Positions 51,304 to 60,392 of a DNA stretch of 64,000 bases are shown here, in pieces (the first letter of the stretch is position 1; the number at the start of each line of letters is the position of its first letter). A program made the position numbers and the translations under genes. The notes beneath the pieces are model-generated. The model was not told the DNA's origin. It did no database searches and was given only the letters and a program-made list of their open reading frames with translations. Origin of the DNA: Burkholderiaceae bacterium (GTDB lineage Bacteria; Pseudomonadota; Gammaproteobacteria; Burkholderiales; Burkholderiaceae_E); the NCBI GenBank assembly GCA_023954045.1, contig JAMLIR010000010.1:1-64000 (forward strand), read 5' to 3'.

Positions 51304-52268
51304 GGCAGCAGCGGCGCGCCTTCGCGTCGCGCCCGCAGGATGCGCTCGAAGTGCGCGGGGTCCTTCGGCGTGACCATCTGGGCCGGCCGCGGCAGGTGCA
51401 GGTCGTGCAGCCGCGAGAGCCAGAAGCGCAGCGCCGCGGCGCGCAGCATCATCGGCCAGGCGGCGCGCTCGGCATCGAGAACCGCGCGCGCGGTGCCGTA
51501 GGCGCGCGCCAGCGCCGTCAGGCGCGCGGCGTCGAAGTCGCCGGTCGCGTCGTCGATGCACCAGTCGTTGGCCGCGACCGCGAGGTCGAACATCCAGGCG
51601 TCGACGCCGGCGAAGTAGAAGTCGATCACGCCGCCGAGCCGGGGCGAGCCGTCGGTCAGCGCCTCGAACAGCACGTTGTCGCGGAACAGGTCGGCGTGCA
51701 CCGCGCTCGAGGGTAGCGCCGCGCGCAGCGTCGATGCGGCGAACGCCCGCTGCTGCCCGAGTTCGTCGGCCAGCAGCAGCGACTGCGCCCGGTCGAGGAA
51801 CGGCGACACCTGCGGCGCCGCGCGCGTCCACCATTCGATGCCGCGCAGGTTCGGCAGGCTGCGCGCGTAGCCCGGCGCGGCCATGTGCATCCGCGCGAGC
51901 AGCGCACCGACCTGCGCGCAGTGCGCGGGCTCGGGCCGCAGCACCGCGCGTCCCGCCAGGCGCGTGACCAGCGCCGCCGGCTTTCCGTTCAGGTTGCCGA
52001 GCACCGCGCCCTCGCGGTCGGCCACCGGGTCGGGGCAGGGGATGCCCCGGGCGGCGAGGTGGTGCATCAGGCCCAGGTAGAACGGAAGCTCGTCGGCGCC
52101 GAGCCGCTCGAACAGCGTGAGGACGAAGCGTCCCGCCGAGGTGGTGACGAAGAAGTTGCTGTTCTCGATGCCCGAGGCGATCCCCTCGAACTCGCGCAGC
52201 TCGCCGAGGTCGTAGCGCTCGAGCCAGTGGGCGAGTTCGTCGCGCGTGACGGGCGTGAAGACGGCCAT
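51300..52268 (-). CDS. thrB: Homoserine kinase (APH-fold type)
   Basis: A 322-residue kinase phosphorylating homoserine for threonine synthesis. It is of the aminoglycoside-phosphotransferase fold, not the GHMP type of E. coli. The N-terminal GIASGIENSNFFVTTSAGRFVLTLFER, the catalytic loop VHADLFRDNVLFE and the metal-binding GVIDFYFAGVDAWMFDLA-type Asp are present. This ThrB form is standard in Burkholderiales and pseudomonads. Confidence 0.93.
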   Translation of the reverse strand: MAVFTPVTRDELAHWLERYDLGELREFEGIASGIENSNFFVTTSAGRFVLTLFERLGADELPFYLGLMHHLAARGIPCPDPVADREGAVLGNLNGKPAALVTRLAGRAVLRPEPAHCAQVGALLARMHMAAPGYARSLPNLRGIEWWTRAAPQVSPFLDRAQSLLLADELGQQRAFAASTLRAALPSSAVHADLFRDNVLFEALTDGSPRLGGVIDFYFAGVDAWMFDLAVAANDWCIDDATGDFDAARLTALARAYGTARAVLDAERAAWPMMLRAAALRFWLSRLHDLHLPRPAQMVTPKDPAHFERILRARREGAPLLP

Positions 52269-52289
52269 GGCAAGGAGTCGCCCGTGCCC

Positions 52290-53024
52290 CTACAGGTAGA
52301 GCATCCGCTCGTGCTCGTCGGCGGTCGGCACGAAGCCGCGCGTCTGGTAATAGTCGAAGATCGCCTCGACGACCCGCGCCGGGTCGTCGATGACCTGGAT
52401 CAGGTCGATGTCGCCGTCGGAGACCAGGCCGTTGCCGAGCAGCTGCCCGCGCATCCAGTCGATCAGGCCCGACCAGAAGCCGGCGTCCATCAGGATGATC
52501 GGGATGCGCCGGCCCATTCGAGTCTGCACCATCGTCAGCATCTCGCAGAGCTCGTCGAGCGTGCCGAAGCCTCCCGGCAGCGCGACGAACGCGGTGGCGT
52601 ACTTGGCGAACGCGACCTTGCGCGCGAAGAAGTGCCGGAAGGTGAGCGAGATGTCCTGGTAGCCGTTGCCGGTCTGCTCCATCGGCAGCTGGATGTTCAG
52701 CCCCACCGACGCCGACTTGCCGGCGTAGCCGCCGCGGTTGGCCGCTTCCATGATTCCCGGGCCGCCGCCCGAGACGATCGCGAAGCCGGCGTCGGACAGG
52801 CGCCGTGCGAGTTCGACCGTGGTCTCGTACCAGCGGTGGCCGGGGCGCACGCGCGCGCTGCCGAAGATCGACACCGCCGGACGGATCTCCGCGAGGCGTT
52901 CGGTCGCCTCGACGAACTCTGAGATAATTCCCAGGATGTGCCAGGACTCGCGCGCCTTCAGCGACGTCGAGCGTTCCTGGCTCGCGATCGCGCGCAACTG
53001 CGGCACCTGCTTGCTGCTGGACAT
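52290..53024 (-). CDS. LOG-family (TIGR00730-type) protein
   Basis: A 244-residue Rossmann-fold protein with the lysine-decarboxylase-like motifs SGGGPGIMEAANRGG and PGGFGTLDELCEML. LOG proteins are cytokinin riboside-5'-monophosphate phosphoribohydrolases, and bacterial members may hydrolyse nucleotide monophosphates. The conserved N-terminal ARESWHILGIISEFVEATERL supports the ATG at 53024. That ATG overlaps the divergent polA ATG within a single CATG. Confidence 0.9.
   Translation of the reverse strand: MSSSKQVPQLRAIASQERSTSLKARESWHILGIISEFVEATERLAEIRPAVSIFGSARVRPGHRWYETTVELARRLSDAGFAIVSGGGPGIMEAANRGGYAGKSASVGLNIQLPMEQTGNGYQDISLTFRHFFARKVAFAKYATAFVALPGGFGTLDELCEMLTMVQTRMGRRIPIILMDAGFWSGLIDWMRGQLLGNGLVSDGDIDLIQVIDDPARVVEAIFDYYQTRGFVPTADEHERMLYL
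52923..52928 (+). promoter_or_regulatory. Predicted polA -10 inside the LOG gene
   Basis: GATAAT lies 95 bp before the polA ATG, with a weak -35-like TTCGGT at 52899-52904 (18-bp spacing). It sits in LOG coding sequence, which fits the lack of any intergenic space between the two genes. Confidence 0.4.
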
Positions 53025-55827
53025 GTCCGAAAAGACGCTTCTGCTGGTTGACGGCTCGAGTTTCCTGTATCGCGCGTTTCACGCGATGCCGGACCTGCGT
53101 ACCGGCAGCGGCGAGCCGACCGGCGCGGTGCGCGGCATGGTCGCGATGCTACGGCGTCTGCGTGCCGACGGCAAATTGAGCGGCGGCGCGACCCACGGCG
53201 CGGTGGTCTTCGACGCGCCCGGCAGGACCTTCCGCGACGACTGGTACGACCAGTACAAGGCCAACCGCAAGGCGATGCCCGAGGACCTCGTGCGCCAGAT
53301 CCCGGTCATCCACGAACTGGTCCGCGCGCTCGGCTGGCCGCTGCTGATGATCGAGGGCATCGAGGCCGACGACGTCATCGCCACGCTCGCGGCCGAGGCC
53401 TCGCGCCAGGGAATGCGCACCGTGATCTCCACCGGCGACAAGGACCTGGCGCAGCTGGTCGACGATCGCGTCGTGCTGGTCAACACGATGGCGAGCCGCG
53501 AGGGCGGGCCGGTCGAGCGGTTAGACCGCGAAGGCGTGAAGGCGCGTTTCGGCGTGCCGCCCGAGCGCATCGTCGACTGGCTCACGCTGGTCGGCGACTC
53601 GGTCGACAACGTGCCTGGCGTCGACAAGGTGGGGCCGAAGACCGCGGTGAAGTGGCTCGAGCAGTACGGGTCGCTCGACGCGATCGTCGAGCACGCCGGC
53701 GCGATTGCAGGCGTCGTCGGCGAGAACCTGCGCAAGGCGCTCGACTGGCTGCCTGTCGCGCGCAAGCTGGTCACGGTGAAGACCGACTGCGACCTCAGGC
53801 CGCACGTCGAGTCGATCGACGCGTCGCTCGACCTTGCCGACGAGGATCCGGCCGCGTTGCGCGCGCTGTTCGAGCGCTGCGAGTTCCGGGGCTGGCTGCG
53901 CGAGCTCGACGCGCTGCAGGGCGGCGGCGCGGCGGGCGCCGCGGCGCCCGGGGCAGCGTCCGGCGGGTCGACGGCGGGCGCCGCGCCCGGCGACGGCAGC
54001 CGACCGGGCACGGGCCAGCCCGAGCTTCGCTACGAGACCGTGCTCGACGACGAGGCGCTCGGCCGGTGGATCGCGCGGATCGAGGCGGCCGACCTGGTCG
54101 CCTTCGACACCGAGACGACTTCGCTCGACCCGATGGTGGCCGAGCTGGTCGGCCTGTCGCTGTCGGTCGCGCCGTACGAGGCCTGCTACGTGCCGGTCGC
54201 GCATCGCTACGCGGGCGCGCCCGAGCAGCTGTCGCGCGAGCACGTGCTCGCGCGGCTGCGCGGCTGGCTCGAGGATCCCTCGCGCGCGAAGGTGGGCCAG
54301 AACCTCAAGTACGACACGCACGTGCTCGAGAACCACGGGGTGCGCCTGGCCGGAATCGCGCACGACACGCTGCTCGAGAGTTACGTGCTCGAGGCGCACC
54401 GCAACCACGACATGGACTCGCTCGCCGAGCGCCACCTCGGCCGGCGCACGATCGCCTACCAGGAGGTCGCGGGCAAGGGCGCGAGCCAGATCGGCTTCGA
54501 GCAGGTGCCGGTCGACCGCGCGGCGCGCTACGCGGCCGAGGATGCCGACGTGACGATGCACCTGCACCGCACGCTGTACCCGCGCATCGCCGGCGACGAG
54601 CGGCTCGACCGCATCTACCGCGAGATCGAGATCCCGGTGTCCACCGTGCTGCAGCGGATGGAGCGCACCGGCGTGCTGGTCGACGCCGGGGCGCTGGTGC
54701 GCCAGTCCGACGAGCTCGGCCGCAAGATGCTCGAACTCGAGCGGCGCGCGGTCGAGGCCGCCGGCCAGCCGTTCAACCTGAATTCGCCCAAGCAGCTCGG
54801 CGAGATCCTGTTCGGCCGCCTCGGCCTTCCGGTCGTCCGCAAGACCGCCGGCGGCGCCCCGTCCACCGACGAGGAGGTGCTCGCGAAGCTCGCCGAAGAC
54901 TACCCGCTGCCGCGCATCCTGCTCGACTGGCGCGCGCTGTCGAAGTTGAAGAGCACCTACACCGACAAGCTTCCGAGGATGGTCGACCCGCGCAGCGGCC
55001 GGGTGCACACCAGCTACTCGCAGGCGGTCGCGGTCACCGGTCGCCTCGCGTCGAGCGACCCGAACCTGCAGAACATCCCGGTGCGCACCGCCGAGGGACG
55101 GCGGATCCGCGAGGCCTTCGTCGCGCCGCCGGGCGCGAGCATCGTCTCGGCCGACTACTCGCAGATCGAGCTGCGGATCATGGCGCACATCTCCGGCGAC
55201 GAGGCCCTGCTGCGCGCGTTCGAGCAGGGGCTCGACGTGCACCGCGCGACCGCGGGCGAGATCTTCGGCGTGGCACCCGCCGAGGTCAGCGCCGAGCAGC
55301 GCCGCTACGCGAAGGTGATCAACTTCGGGCTGATCTACGGCATGAGCGCCTACGGCCTGGCCGCGAACCTCGGCATCGAGCGCGACGCGGCGAAGAACTA
55401 CATCGAGCGCTACTTCGCGCGCTATCCTGGCGTGGCGCGCTACATGGAGCAGACGCGGGAGCTGGCGCGGCGCCAGGGCTACGTCGAGACGGTGTTCGGC
55501 CGGCGCCTGTGGCTGGCGGAGATCAACAGCCCGAACGGCCCGCGCCGCTCGGCCGCCGAGCGCGCCGCGATCAACGCGCCGATGCAGGGCACCGCGGCCG
55601 ACCTGATCAAGATGGCGATGATCGCGGTGCAGCGCTGGCTCGACGAGCGTGCGCTCGCGGCCAGGCTGATCATGCAGGTCCACGACGAACTGGTGCTCGA
55701 GGTTCCGCAGGCCGAGCTCGACGAGGTGCGCCCGGCGCTTCGCCGCATCATGGCCGGCGTCGCGCAACTGTCGGTGCCGCTCGAGGTCGAGTGCGGCGTC
55801 GGCGCCAACTGGGAACAGGCGCACTGA
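53023..55827 (+). CDS. polA: DNA polymerase I
   Basis: A 934-residue enzyme with 5'-3' exonuclease (about residues 1-290), 3'-5' exonuclease and polymerase domains. Proofreading looks intact, with Asp362 and Glu364 in FDTETTSLD. In the polymerase domain, Asp711 lies in VSADYSQIELRIMAH, the O helix is RRYAKVINFGLIYG, and His887-Asp888 lie in VHDELVLEV. A Gly/Ala-rich linker occurs near residues 305-330. It removes RNA primers and fills repair gaps. A ZIP transporter follows after 2 bp. Confidence 0.97.
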   Translation: MSEKTLLLVDGSSFLYRAFHAMPDLRTGSGEPTGAVRGMVAMLRRLRADGKLSGGATHGAVVFDAPGRTFRDDWYDQYKANRKAMPEDLVRQIPVIHELVRALGWPLLMIEGIEADDVIATLAAEASRQGMRTVISTGDKDLAQLVDDRVVLVNTMASREGGPVERLDREGVKARFGVPPERIVDWLTLVGDSVDNVPGVDKVGPKTAVKWLEQYGSLDAIVEHAGAIAGVVGENLRKALDWLPVARKLVTVKTDCDLRPHVESIDASLDLADEDPAALRALFERCEFRGWLRELDALQGGGAAGAAAPGAASGGSTAGAAPGDGSRPGTGQPELRYETVLDDEALGRWIARIEAADLVAFDTETTSLDPMVAELVGLSLSVAPYEACYVPVAHRYAGAPEQLSREHVLARLRGWLEDPSRAKVGQNLKYDTHVLENHGVRLAGIAHDTLLESYVLEAHRNHDMDSLAERHLGRRTIAYQEVAGKGASQIGFEQVPVDRAARYAAEDADVTMHLHRTLYPRIAGDERLDRIYREIEIPVSTVLQRMERTGVLVDAGALVRQSDELGRKMLELERRAVEAAGQPFNLNSPKQLGEILFGRLGLPVVRKTAGGAPSTDEEVLAKLAEDYPLPRILLDWRALSKLKSTYTDKLPRMVDPRSGRVHTSYSQAVAVTGRLASSDPNLQNIPVRTAEGRRIREAFVAPPGASIVSADYSQIELRIMAHISGDEALLRAFEQGLDVHRATAGEIFGVAPAEVSAEQRRYAKVINFGLIYGMSAYGLAANLGIERDAAKNYIERYFARYPGVARYMEQTRELARRQGYVETVFGRRLWLAEINSPNGPRRSAAERAAINAPMQGTAADLIKMAMIAVQRWLDERALAARLIMQVHDELVLEVPQAELDEVRPALRRIMAGVAQLSVPLEVECGVGANWEQAH

Positions 55828-55829
55828 TC

Positions 55830-56615
55830 GTGAACGAAACGCTCCTGATGACGATCGTCGCCACGCTGCTGGCCGGCGTGGCCAGCGTGCTCGCCGCGGC
55901 CTGGCTCTCGCTCGGCCTGCTTTCGGGGCTGGTCAACCGGCTGGTCAGCGTGTCGGCGGGGCTGCTGCTGGGTTCGGCGGTGCTGAACCTGATCCCGGAG
56001 GCGTTCGGGTCGGGCTCGGACCTGCGGGCGCTCTCCTGGACGCTGCTGCTCGGGCTGATCGGTTTCTTCGTGCTCGAGAAGCTCTCGGTGCTGCGCCACA
56101 GCCACCACCACGAGAGCGACGGGCACCACCACCACCACGGGTACGATCGCGAGGAAGCCGGCCCGGGCGGCATGCTGATCCTGGTCGGCGACGGCATCCA
56201 CAACTTCGGCGACGGCGTGATGATCGCCGCCGCGTTCATCACCGATCCGGCACTCGGCTGGCTGACGACGGCCGCGATCGCCGCGCACGAGATCCCCCAG
56301 GAGATCGGTGACTTCATCATCCTGATCAACGCCGGCTACACGCGCGGGCGCGCGCTCGCCTACAACGTGCTGAGCGGCCTGTCGGCGGTGGCCGGCGGCG
56401 TGCTCGGCTACCTGTCGCTGTCGCGCACCCAGGGCCTTCTGCCCTACGTGCTGGCGCTGGCGGCGGCCAGCTTCATCTACATCGCGCTGGCCGACCTGAT
56501 TCCCGACCTGCACCGCGAGACGCGCCGCGGCGGCGAATGGTTCTGGCAGTTCGCGCTGATGATGGCCGGCGTTGCGGTGATCGCATTGAGCACCGCGGCG
56601 CTGCACGCGCACTGA
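55830..56615 (+). CDS. ZIP-family metal transporter
   Basis: A 261-residue protein with eight hydrophobic segments. A cytoplasmic His-rich loop contains HSHHHESDGHHHHHGYD. The metal-site helices carry HNFGDGVMIAAAF and HEIPQEIGDFIILINAG. It moves zinc or another divalent cation into the cytoplasm. The GTG at 55830 begins two bases after polA. An ATG at 55848 is possible. Confidence 0.9.
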   Translation: MNETLLMTIVATLLAGVASVLAAAWLSLGLLSGLVNRLVSVSAGLLLGSAVLNLIPEAFGSGSDLRALSWTLLLGLIGFFVLEKLSVLRHSHHHESDGHHHHHGYDREEAGPGGMLILVGDGIHNFGDGVMIAAAFITDPALGWLTTAAIAAHEIPQEIGDFIILINAGYTRGRALAYNVLSGLSAVAGGVLGYLSLSRTQGLLPYVLALAAASFIYIALADLIPDLHRETRRGGEWFWQFALMMAGVAVIALSTAALHAH

Positions 56616-56655
56616 CGGGCGCGCCGGCGCCTCGCCCGACCGGACGCCCACCCGC

Positions 56656-57534
56656 ATGCCACGCGCCGACCGCCGCGCCCTCGCGCTGCTGGCCGTGCTC
56701 ACGCTCGTCTGGGGCACCAACTGGACGCTGATGCCGCTGGCGATGCGTGAAGTCTCCGTCTGGACGTTCCGCGCGATCGGGTCGCTCGCGGCCGGGGCGA
56801 TCCTGCTCGGGGTCGCGCGCGCGCGCGGGCAGTCGCTCGCGATCCGGCGCGACGACTGGCCGACGGTGCTCGCAGCGTCGCTCGCCTACCTGCTGGTCTG
56901 GAACGTCGCGAGCGCCTGGGCCTCGATCCTGATTCCCTCCGGGCAGGCGGCCGTGCTCGGGTTCACGATGCCGTTCTGGGCTGCGCTGCTGTCGCGGCTC
57001 GCGTTCGGCGAGCGGCTCGGCGGCGCGATGTCGGTGGCGATCGTGCTCGGCGCGGCGGCCGTCACGCTGCTGATGCTGCCGAACTTCGGCGTCTACGCGC
57101 GGGCGCCGCTCGGGCTCGCGCTCGGCCTTCTCGCAGGGTTCGGATGGGCGGTCGGCACGCTGATCATCAAGCGCAGGCCGCCGCTCGCGTCGGCGACGGT
57201 GCTCACCGGATGGCAGCTGCTGGTGAGCGGCGTGCCGATCGCGATCGGCGCGCTGCTGCTCGGCGACGGCCGCTGGTTCGTTCCGTCGGCGCAGTCGATC
57301 GTCGTGATCGCCTGGGTCGCGCTGGTGCCGATGGCACTGGGCAACCTGTGCTGGTTCGCGATCGTCGGGCTGCTTCCCGCCAACGTCGCGGGGCTCTCGT
57401 CGATCCTGGTGCCGGTGGTCGCGCTGCTGTCGGGGGCGATCGTCCACGGCGAGCCGCTCGGGGCGCCGCAGTGGCTGGCGATGGGATGCTGCGCGGCGGC
57501 GCTGTCGCTGGCGCTGCGCAGGCGCCCGGCCTAG
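56656..57534 (+). CDS. EamA-domain DMT-family transporter (second)
   Basis: A 292-residue protein with ten hydrophobic segments in two EamA repeats: TLVWGTNWTLMPLAMREVS in the first, and VAGLSSILVPVVALLSGAIVHGE in the second. It is a probable metabolite exporter of unknown substrate. It shares little beyond the fold with the first EamA transporter at 45.2 kb. It follows the ZIP gene on the same strand and converges with the P-loop ATPase gene. Confidence 0.87.
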   Translation: MPRADRRALALLAVLTLVWGTNWTLMPLAMREVSVWTFRAIGSLAAGAILLGVARARGQSLAIRRDDWPTVLAASLAYLLVWNVASAWASILIPSGQAAVLGFTMPFWAALLSRLAFGERLGGAMSVAIVLGAAAVTLLMLPNFGVYARAPLGLALGLLAGFGWAVGTLIIKRRPPLASATVLTGWQLLVSGVPIAIGALLLGDGRWFVPSAQSIVVIAWVALVPMALGNLCWFAIVGLLPANVAGLSSILVPVVALLSGAIVHGEPLGAPQWLAMGCCAAALSLALRRRPA

Positions 57535-57562
57535 GACCTCGGGACTCGCGCGGGCTGGCGCC

Positions 57563-58147
57563 TCAAGGCCCGCGACAGATCGCGGCGACCAGGCGCTCGA
57601 ACGCGGCCTCGTCGAACGCCGTGTTGTCGAAGCGCAGCAGCGCCGGGAACTCCGCGGGATCCGGATCGAAGCGGCGCCTGCGATAGTCGTCCCAGTGCTC
57701 GAGCTTGTAGCGGTCGCGCGCGTCGCGGCGCGCGACGATGCGCGCCTTCGCGGTCGCCTCGTCGAGCGCGACCCAGACCACCGAGATGCGGGTGTCGGGC
57801 GGCGCCCCGAGCGCGACGGGATCGAAGACGCGCTTCGACTTCACCTCGCGCGAGAACGGTCCGACCAGGACGACGTTGACGCCGAGCGCGAGGTTCTCGG
57901 CGGCGATCTCGAGCAATCCCGAGTATTCCTGGTCGCGCAGGTGCTCGAGGTAGGTCGGGCTGTCGCGGTCGTCGGGGTCGCCGGTGAGCAGGCCCATCAC
58001 TTTCGCGCTGTAGGCGCCGTAGACGGTGTCCTTGTCGAGCACGCAGAAGCTCTCGCCGGTGCGCGCGTGCAGCAGCGGCACCGCGCGGCGCGCCAGCGTC
58101 GTCTTGCCGGTTCCGGCGTGCCCGGCGATGAAGACGAGCCGCGCCAT
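57563..58147 (-). CDS. P-loop AAA-family ATPase / small kinase
   Basis: A 194-residue single-domain protein. Walker A is IAGHAGTGKTTLARR at the N-terminus, and DKDTVYGAYSAKVM and VNVVLVGPFSREV follow. Its C-terminal RRDARDRYKLEHWDDYRRR resembles a LID-type Arg-rich loop of nucleotide or sugar kinases. I cannot name a substrate. It lies 5 bp after the sulfurtransferase gene and is likely co-expressed with it. Confidence 0.75.
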   Translation of the reverse strand: MARLVFIAGHAGTGKTTLARRAVPLLHARTGESFCVLDKDTVYGAYSAKVMGLLTGDPDDRDSPTYLEHLRDQEYSGLLEIAAENLALGVNVVLVGPFSREVKSKRVFDPVALGAPPDTRISVVWVALDEATAKARIVARRDARDRYKLEHWDDYRRRRFDPDPAEFPALLRFDNTAFDEAAFERLVAAICRGP

Positions 58148-58152
58148 CGGCC

Positions 58153-59001
58153 TCAGCCGGCTTCGCCGGTGGCGACCGGCCGCGCGGCGTCGGCGCACCA
58201 CTCGCTCCACGAACCCGGGTACAGCGCCCCGCCGGGCAGGCCCGCGACCTCCATGGCCAGCAGGTTGTGGCAGGCGGTGACTCCGGAGCCGCACTGGTGG
58301 ATCAGTGCCGAGGGGTCGCGGCCGGCCAGCAGCGCCAGGTACTCGTCGCGCAGCACCTCGGCCGGCTTGAAGCGGCCGTCCGGGCGCAGGTTGCCCTGGA
58401 ACGGCCGGTTCACCGCGCCGGGGATGTGGCCGGCGACCGGGTCGTAGGGTTCGACCTCGCCGCGAAAGCGCTCCGGGCTGCGCGCGTCGACGATCAGCCT
58501 GCCGGGGTCGCGCAGGCCCGCCAGGACCGAGTCGGCGTCGACCTCGGCGACCAGCGATTCGCGCATCGTCAGCGTGCCCGGGCGCGCCACCGGCGTCTCG
58601 CGGCTCACCGGGTAGCCCGCCTTGCGCCAGGCCTGGATGCCGCCGTCGAGCACCGCGGCCTCGCGGTGCCCGAGCCAGCGCGCCAGCCACCACAGGCGCA
58701 CCGCGAAGGCGCCGCCGCTGTCGTCGTAGGCGACCAGCTGGCGGTCGTCGGACAGGCCGATCGACTCGAGCTTGCGGCGCAGCGTCTCGCGATCGGGCAG
58801 CGGGTGCCGGCCGTTGCGCCCGGTCTTCGGGCCGGCCAGGTCGAAGTCCTGGTGCAGGAAGAAGGCGCCGGGAATGTGACCGACCGACCAGGCGATCGGC
58901 CCGACTTCGGGATCGGTCAACTCGTGGCGGCAGTCGACGACCAGGCACTGGTCGAGGCGGGCGGCCAGTTCGTCGGCGGCGATCAGGGTGGTCCAGCTCA
59001 T
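58153..59001 (-). CDS. sseA: 3-mercaptopyruvate/thiosulfate sulfurtransferase
   Basis: A 282-residue protein of two rhodanese domains. The catalytic Cys237 sits in QCGSGVTACHN, and the CGSGVT loop favours 3-mercaptopyruvate over thiosulfate. The N-terminal inactive domain contains VVDCRHEL, where the second contains IVDARSPERFRGEVEPYDP. It moves sulfane sulfur to thiols or cyanide. The ATG at 59001 gives the usual N-terminus MSWTTLIAADEL. Confidence 0.92.
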   Translation of the reverse strand: MSWTTLIAADELAARLDQCLVVDCRHELTDPEVGPIAWSVGHIPGAFFLHQDFDLAGPKTGRNGRHPLPDRETLRRKLESIGLSDDRQLVAYDDSGGAFAVRLWWLARWLGHREAAVLDGGIQAWRKAGYPVSRETPVARPGTLTMRESLVAEVDADSVLAGLRDPGRLIVDARSPERFRGEVEPYDPVAGHIPGAVNRPFQGNLRPDGRFKPAEVLRDEYLALLAGRDPSALIHQCGSGVTACHNLLAMEVAGLPGGALYPGSWSEWCADAARPVATGEAG

Positions 59002-59059
59002 CGGCTTCTCTCCGGGAGCCGGTGGCCGGCGCACGGCCGCCGGCGAGGACTGTCGCGGT

Positions 59060-60160
59060 TCAGATCGGGCCCAGCTGGCGACGCAGGAACTCGTGGAAGT
59101 GCTGCATGCCGTCTTCCATCGGGCTCTGGTACGGGCCCGCGTCGTCTTCGCCGCGCTCGAGCAGCACCCGCCGGCCCGCGTCCATCCGCAGCGCGATCTC
59201 GTCGTCCTCGATTGCCGTCTCCATGTAGGCGGCGCGCTCGGCTTCGACGAACTCGCGCTCGAACAGCGCGATTTCCTCGGGATAGTAGAACTCGACGACG
59301 TTGGTCGTCTGCTGCGGTCCGCGCGGCACCAGCGTCGAGACGGCGAGCACGTACGGGTACCACTCGACCATCACGTTCGGGTAGTAGGTCAGCCAGACCG
59401 CGCCGTGCCGGGGCAGCTCGCCGCCGCCGAAGCGCAGCACCTGCTCCTGCCAGCGCTTGTAGACCGGCGTCCCGGGCTTGCGCAGCCCCTGGAAGATGCC
59501 GACGGTCTGCACCGAATACCACTCGCCGAACTCCCAGCGCAGGTCGTCGCACGAGACGAAGTGGCCGAGCCCCGGGTGGAACGGCACCACGTGGTAGTCC
59601 TCGAGGTAGACCTCGATGAAGGTCTTCCAGTTGTAGGCGCACTCGCGGATCTCGACGTGGTCGAGCACGTATCCGGAGAAGTCGAACTCGGGTCCGGCGC
59701 CCAGCGCCGCGAGGTCGCGTCCGACGTCGCGCGGCCCCTCGAACAGCAACCCGCGCCAATTCTGCAGCGGCGTGCTGCCGAGCTTCACGCAGGGCTGCTG
59801 GTCGAAGTGGGGCGCCCCGAGCAGGTTGCCCGACAGGTCGTAGGTCCAGCGGTGCAGCGGGCAGACGATGTTGTCGGAGTGGCCGCGGCCATTGAGCATC
59901 ACGGCCTGCCGGTGACGGCAGACGTTCGACAGCAGTTCGATGCCGTCCGGGTTGCGAACCAGCACGCGGCCCTCGTTCTCGGCGGCCAGCGCGTGATAGT
60001 CGCCGACCTCGGGCACCATCAGCTGGTGCCCGACGTAGCCGGGGCCCTGCCGGAACAGCGTTTCGAGCTCGCGCCGGAACAGCGCGTCGTCGAAGTAGGC
60101 GGAGACGGGGAGCTGACTGCGTGCGGGTACGAGATATTCGCGTCGACCCAGATCCGACAT
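59060..60160 (-). CDS. Rieske non-haem iron oxygenase, alpha subunit type
   Basis: A 366-residue protein. The Rieske [2Fe-2S] ligands are Cys81, His83, Cys100 and His103 in the order CRH and CPLH. The catalytic domain contains ECAYNWKTFIEVYLEDYHV with the iron-binding His pair (YHVVPFH). It would hydroxylate or demethylate an unidentified substrate. No beta subunit, ferredoxin or reductase gene is nearby. GGAGGG precedes the ATG. It is divergent from xseB across 232 bp. Confidence 0.88.
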   Translation of the reverse strand: MSDLGRREYLVPARSQLPVSAYFDDALFRRELETLFRQGPGYVGHQLMVPEVGDYHALAAENEGRVLVRNPDGIELLSNVCRHRQAVMLNGRGHSDNIVCPLHRWTYDLSGNLLGAPHFDQQPCVKLGSTPLQNWRGLLFEGPRDVGRDLAALGAGPEFDFSGYVLDHVEIRECAYNWKTFIEVYLEDYHVVPFHPGLGHFVSCDDLRWEFGEWYSVQTVGIFQGLRKPGTPVYKRWQEQVLRFGGGELPRHGAVWLTYYPNVMVEWYPYVLAVSTLVPRGPQQTTNVVEFYYPEEIALFEREFVEAERAAYMETAIEDDEIALRMDAGRRVLLERGEDDAGPYQSPMEDGMQHFHEFLRRQLGPI

Positions 60161-60303
60161 CCTGACCCTCCATGCCAGTCGAAGGACGGAACCAAGCCCG
60201 GCCTCGGGAGTCCCCCGGGACGGCCAACCAGGGCAGGTGCGCTCTGGGAGGGCGAAGGATACCCTGATTGGCGGGCAAGGCAAGCCCGCTCGTGGGCGCG
60301 CGT

Positions 60304-60316
60304 CCCGAATTTCGGG
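60304..60316. promoter_or_regulatory. Palindrome between Rieske gene and xseB
   Basis: CCCGAA (60304-60309) and TTCGGG (60311-60316) are perfect 6-bp arms around one T. The palindrome ends 29 bp before the xseB -10, close to the expected -35, so a bound protein could block or activate that promoter. Confidence 0.4.
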
Positions 60317-60345
60317 CCTCCCCGGCGGCCCCTCCAAAACAGAAG

Positions 60346-60351
60346 TAAAAT
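60346..60351 (+). promoter_or_regulatory. -10 element of the xseB-ispA-dxs operon
   Basis: TAAAAT within GTAAAATCAA, the same ten bases as at the leuS promoter. It lies 42 bp before the xseB ATG. No clear -35 was seen. Confidence 0.5.
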
Positions 60352-60392
60352 CAACACTTTGACCTGGTTCGCCAGGCCCTGGATTCCGATCG

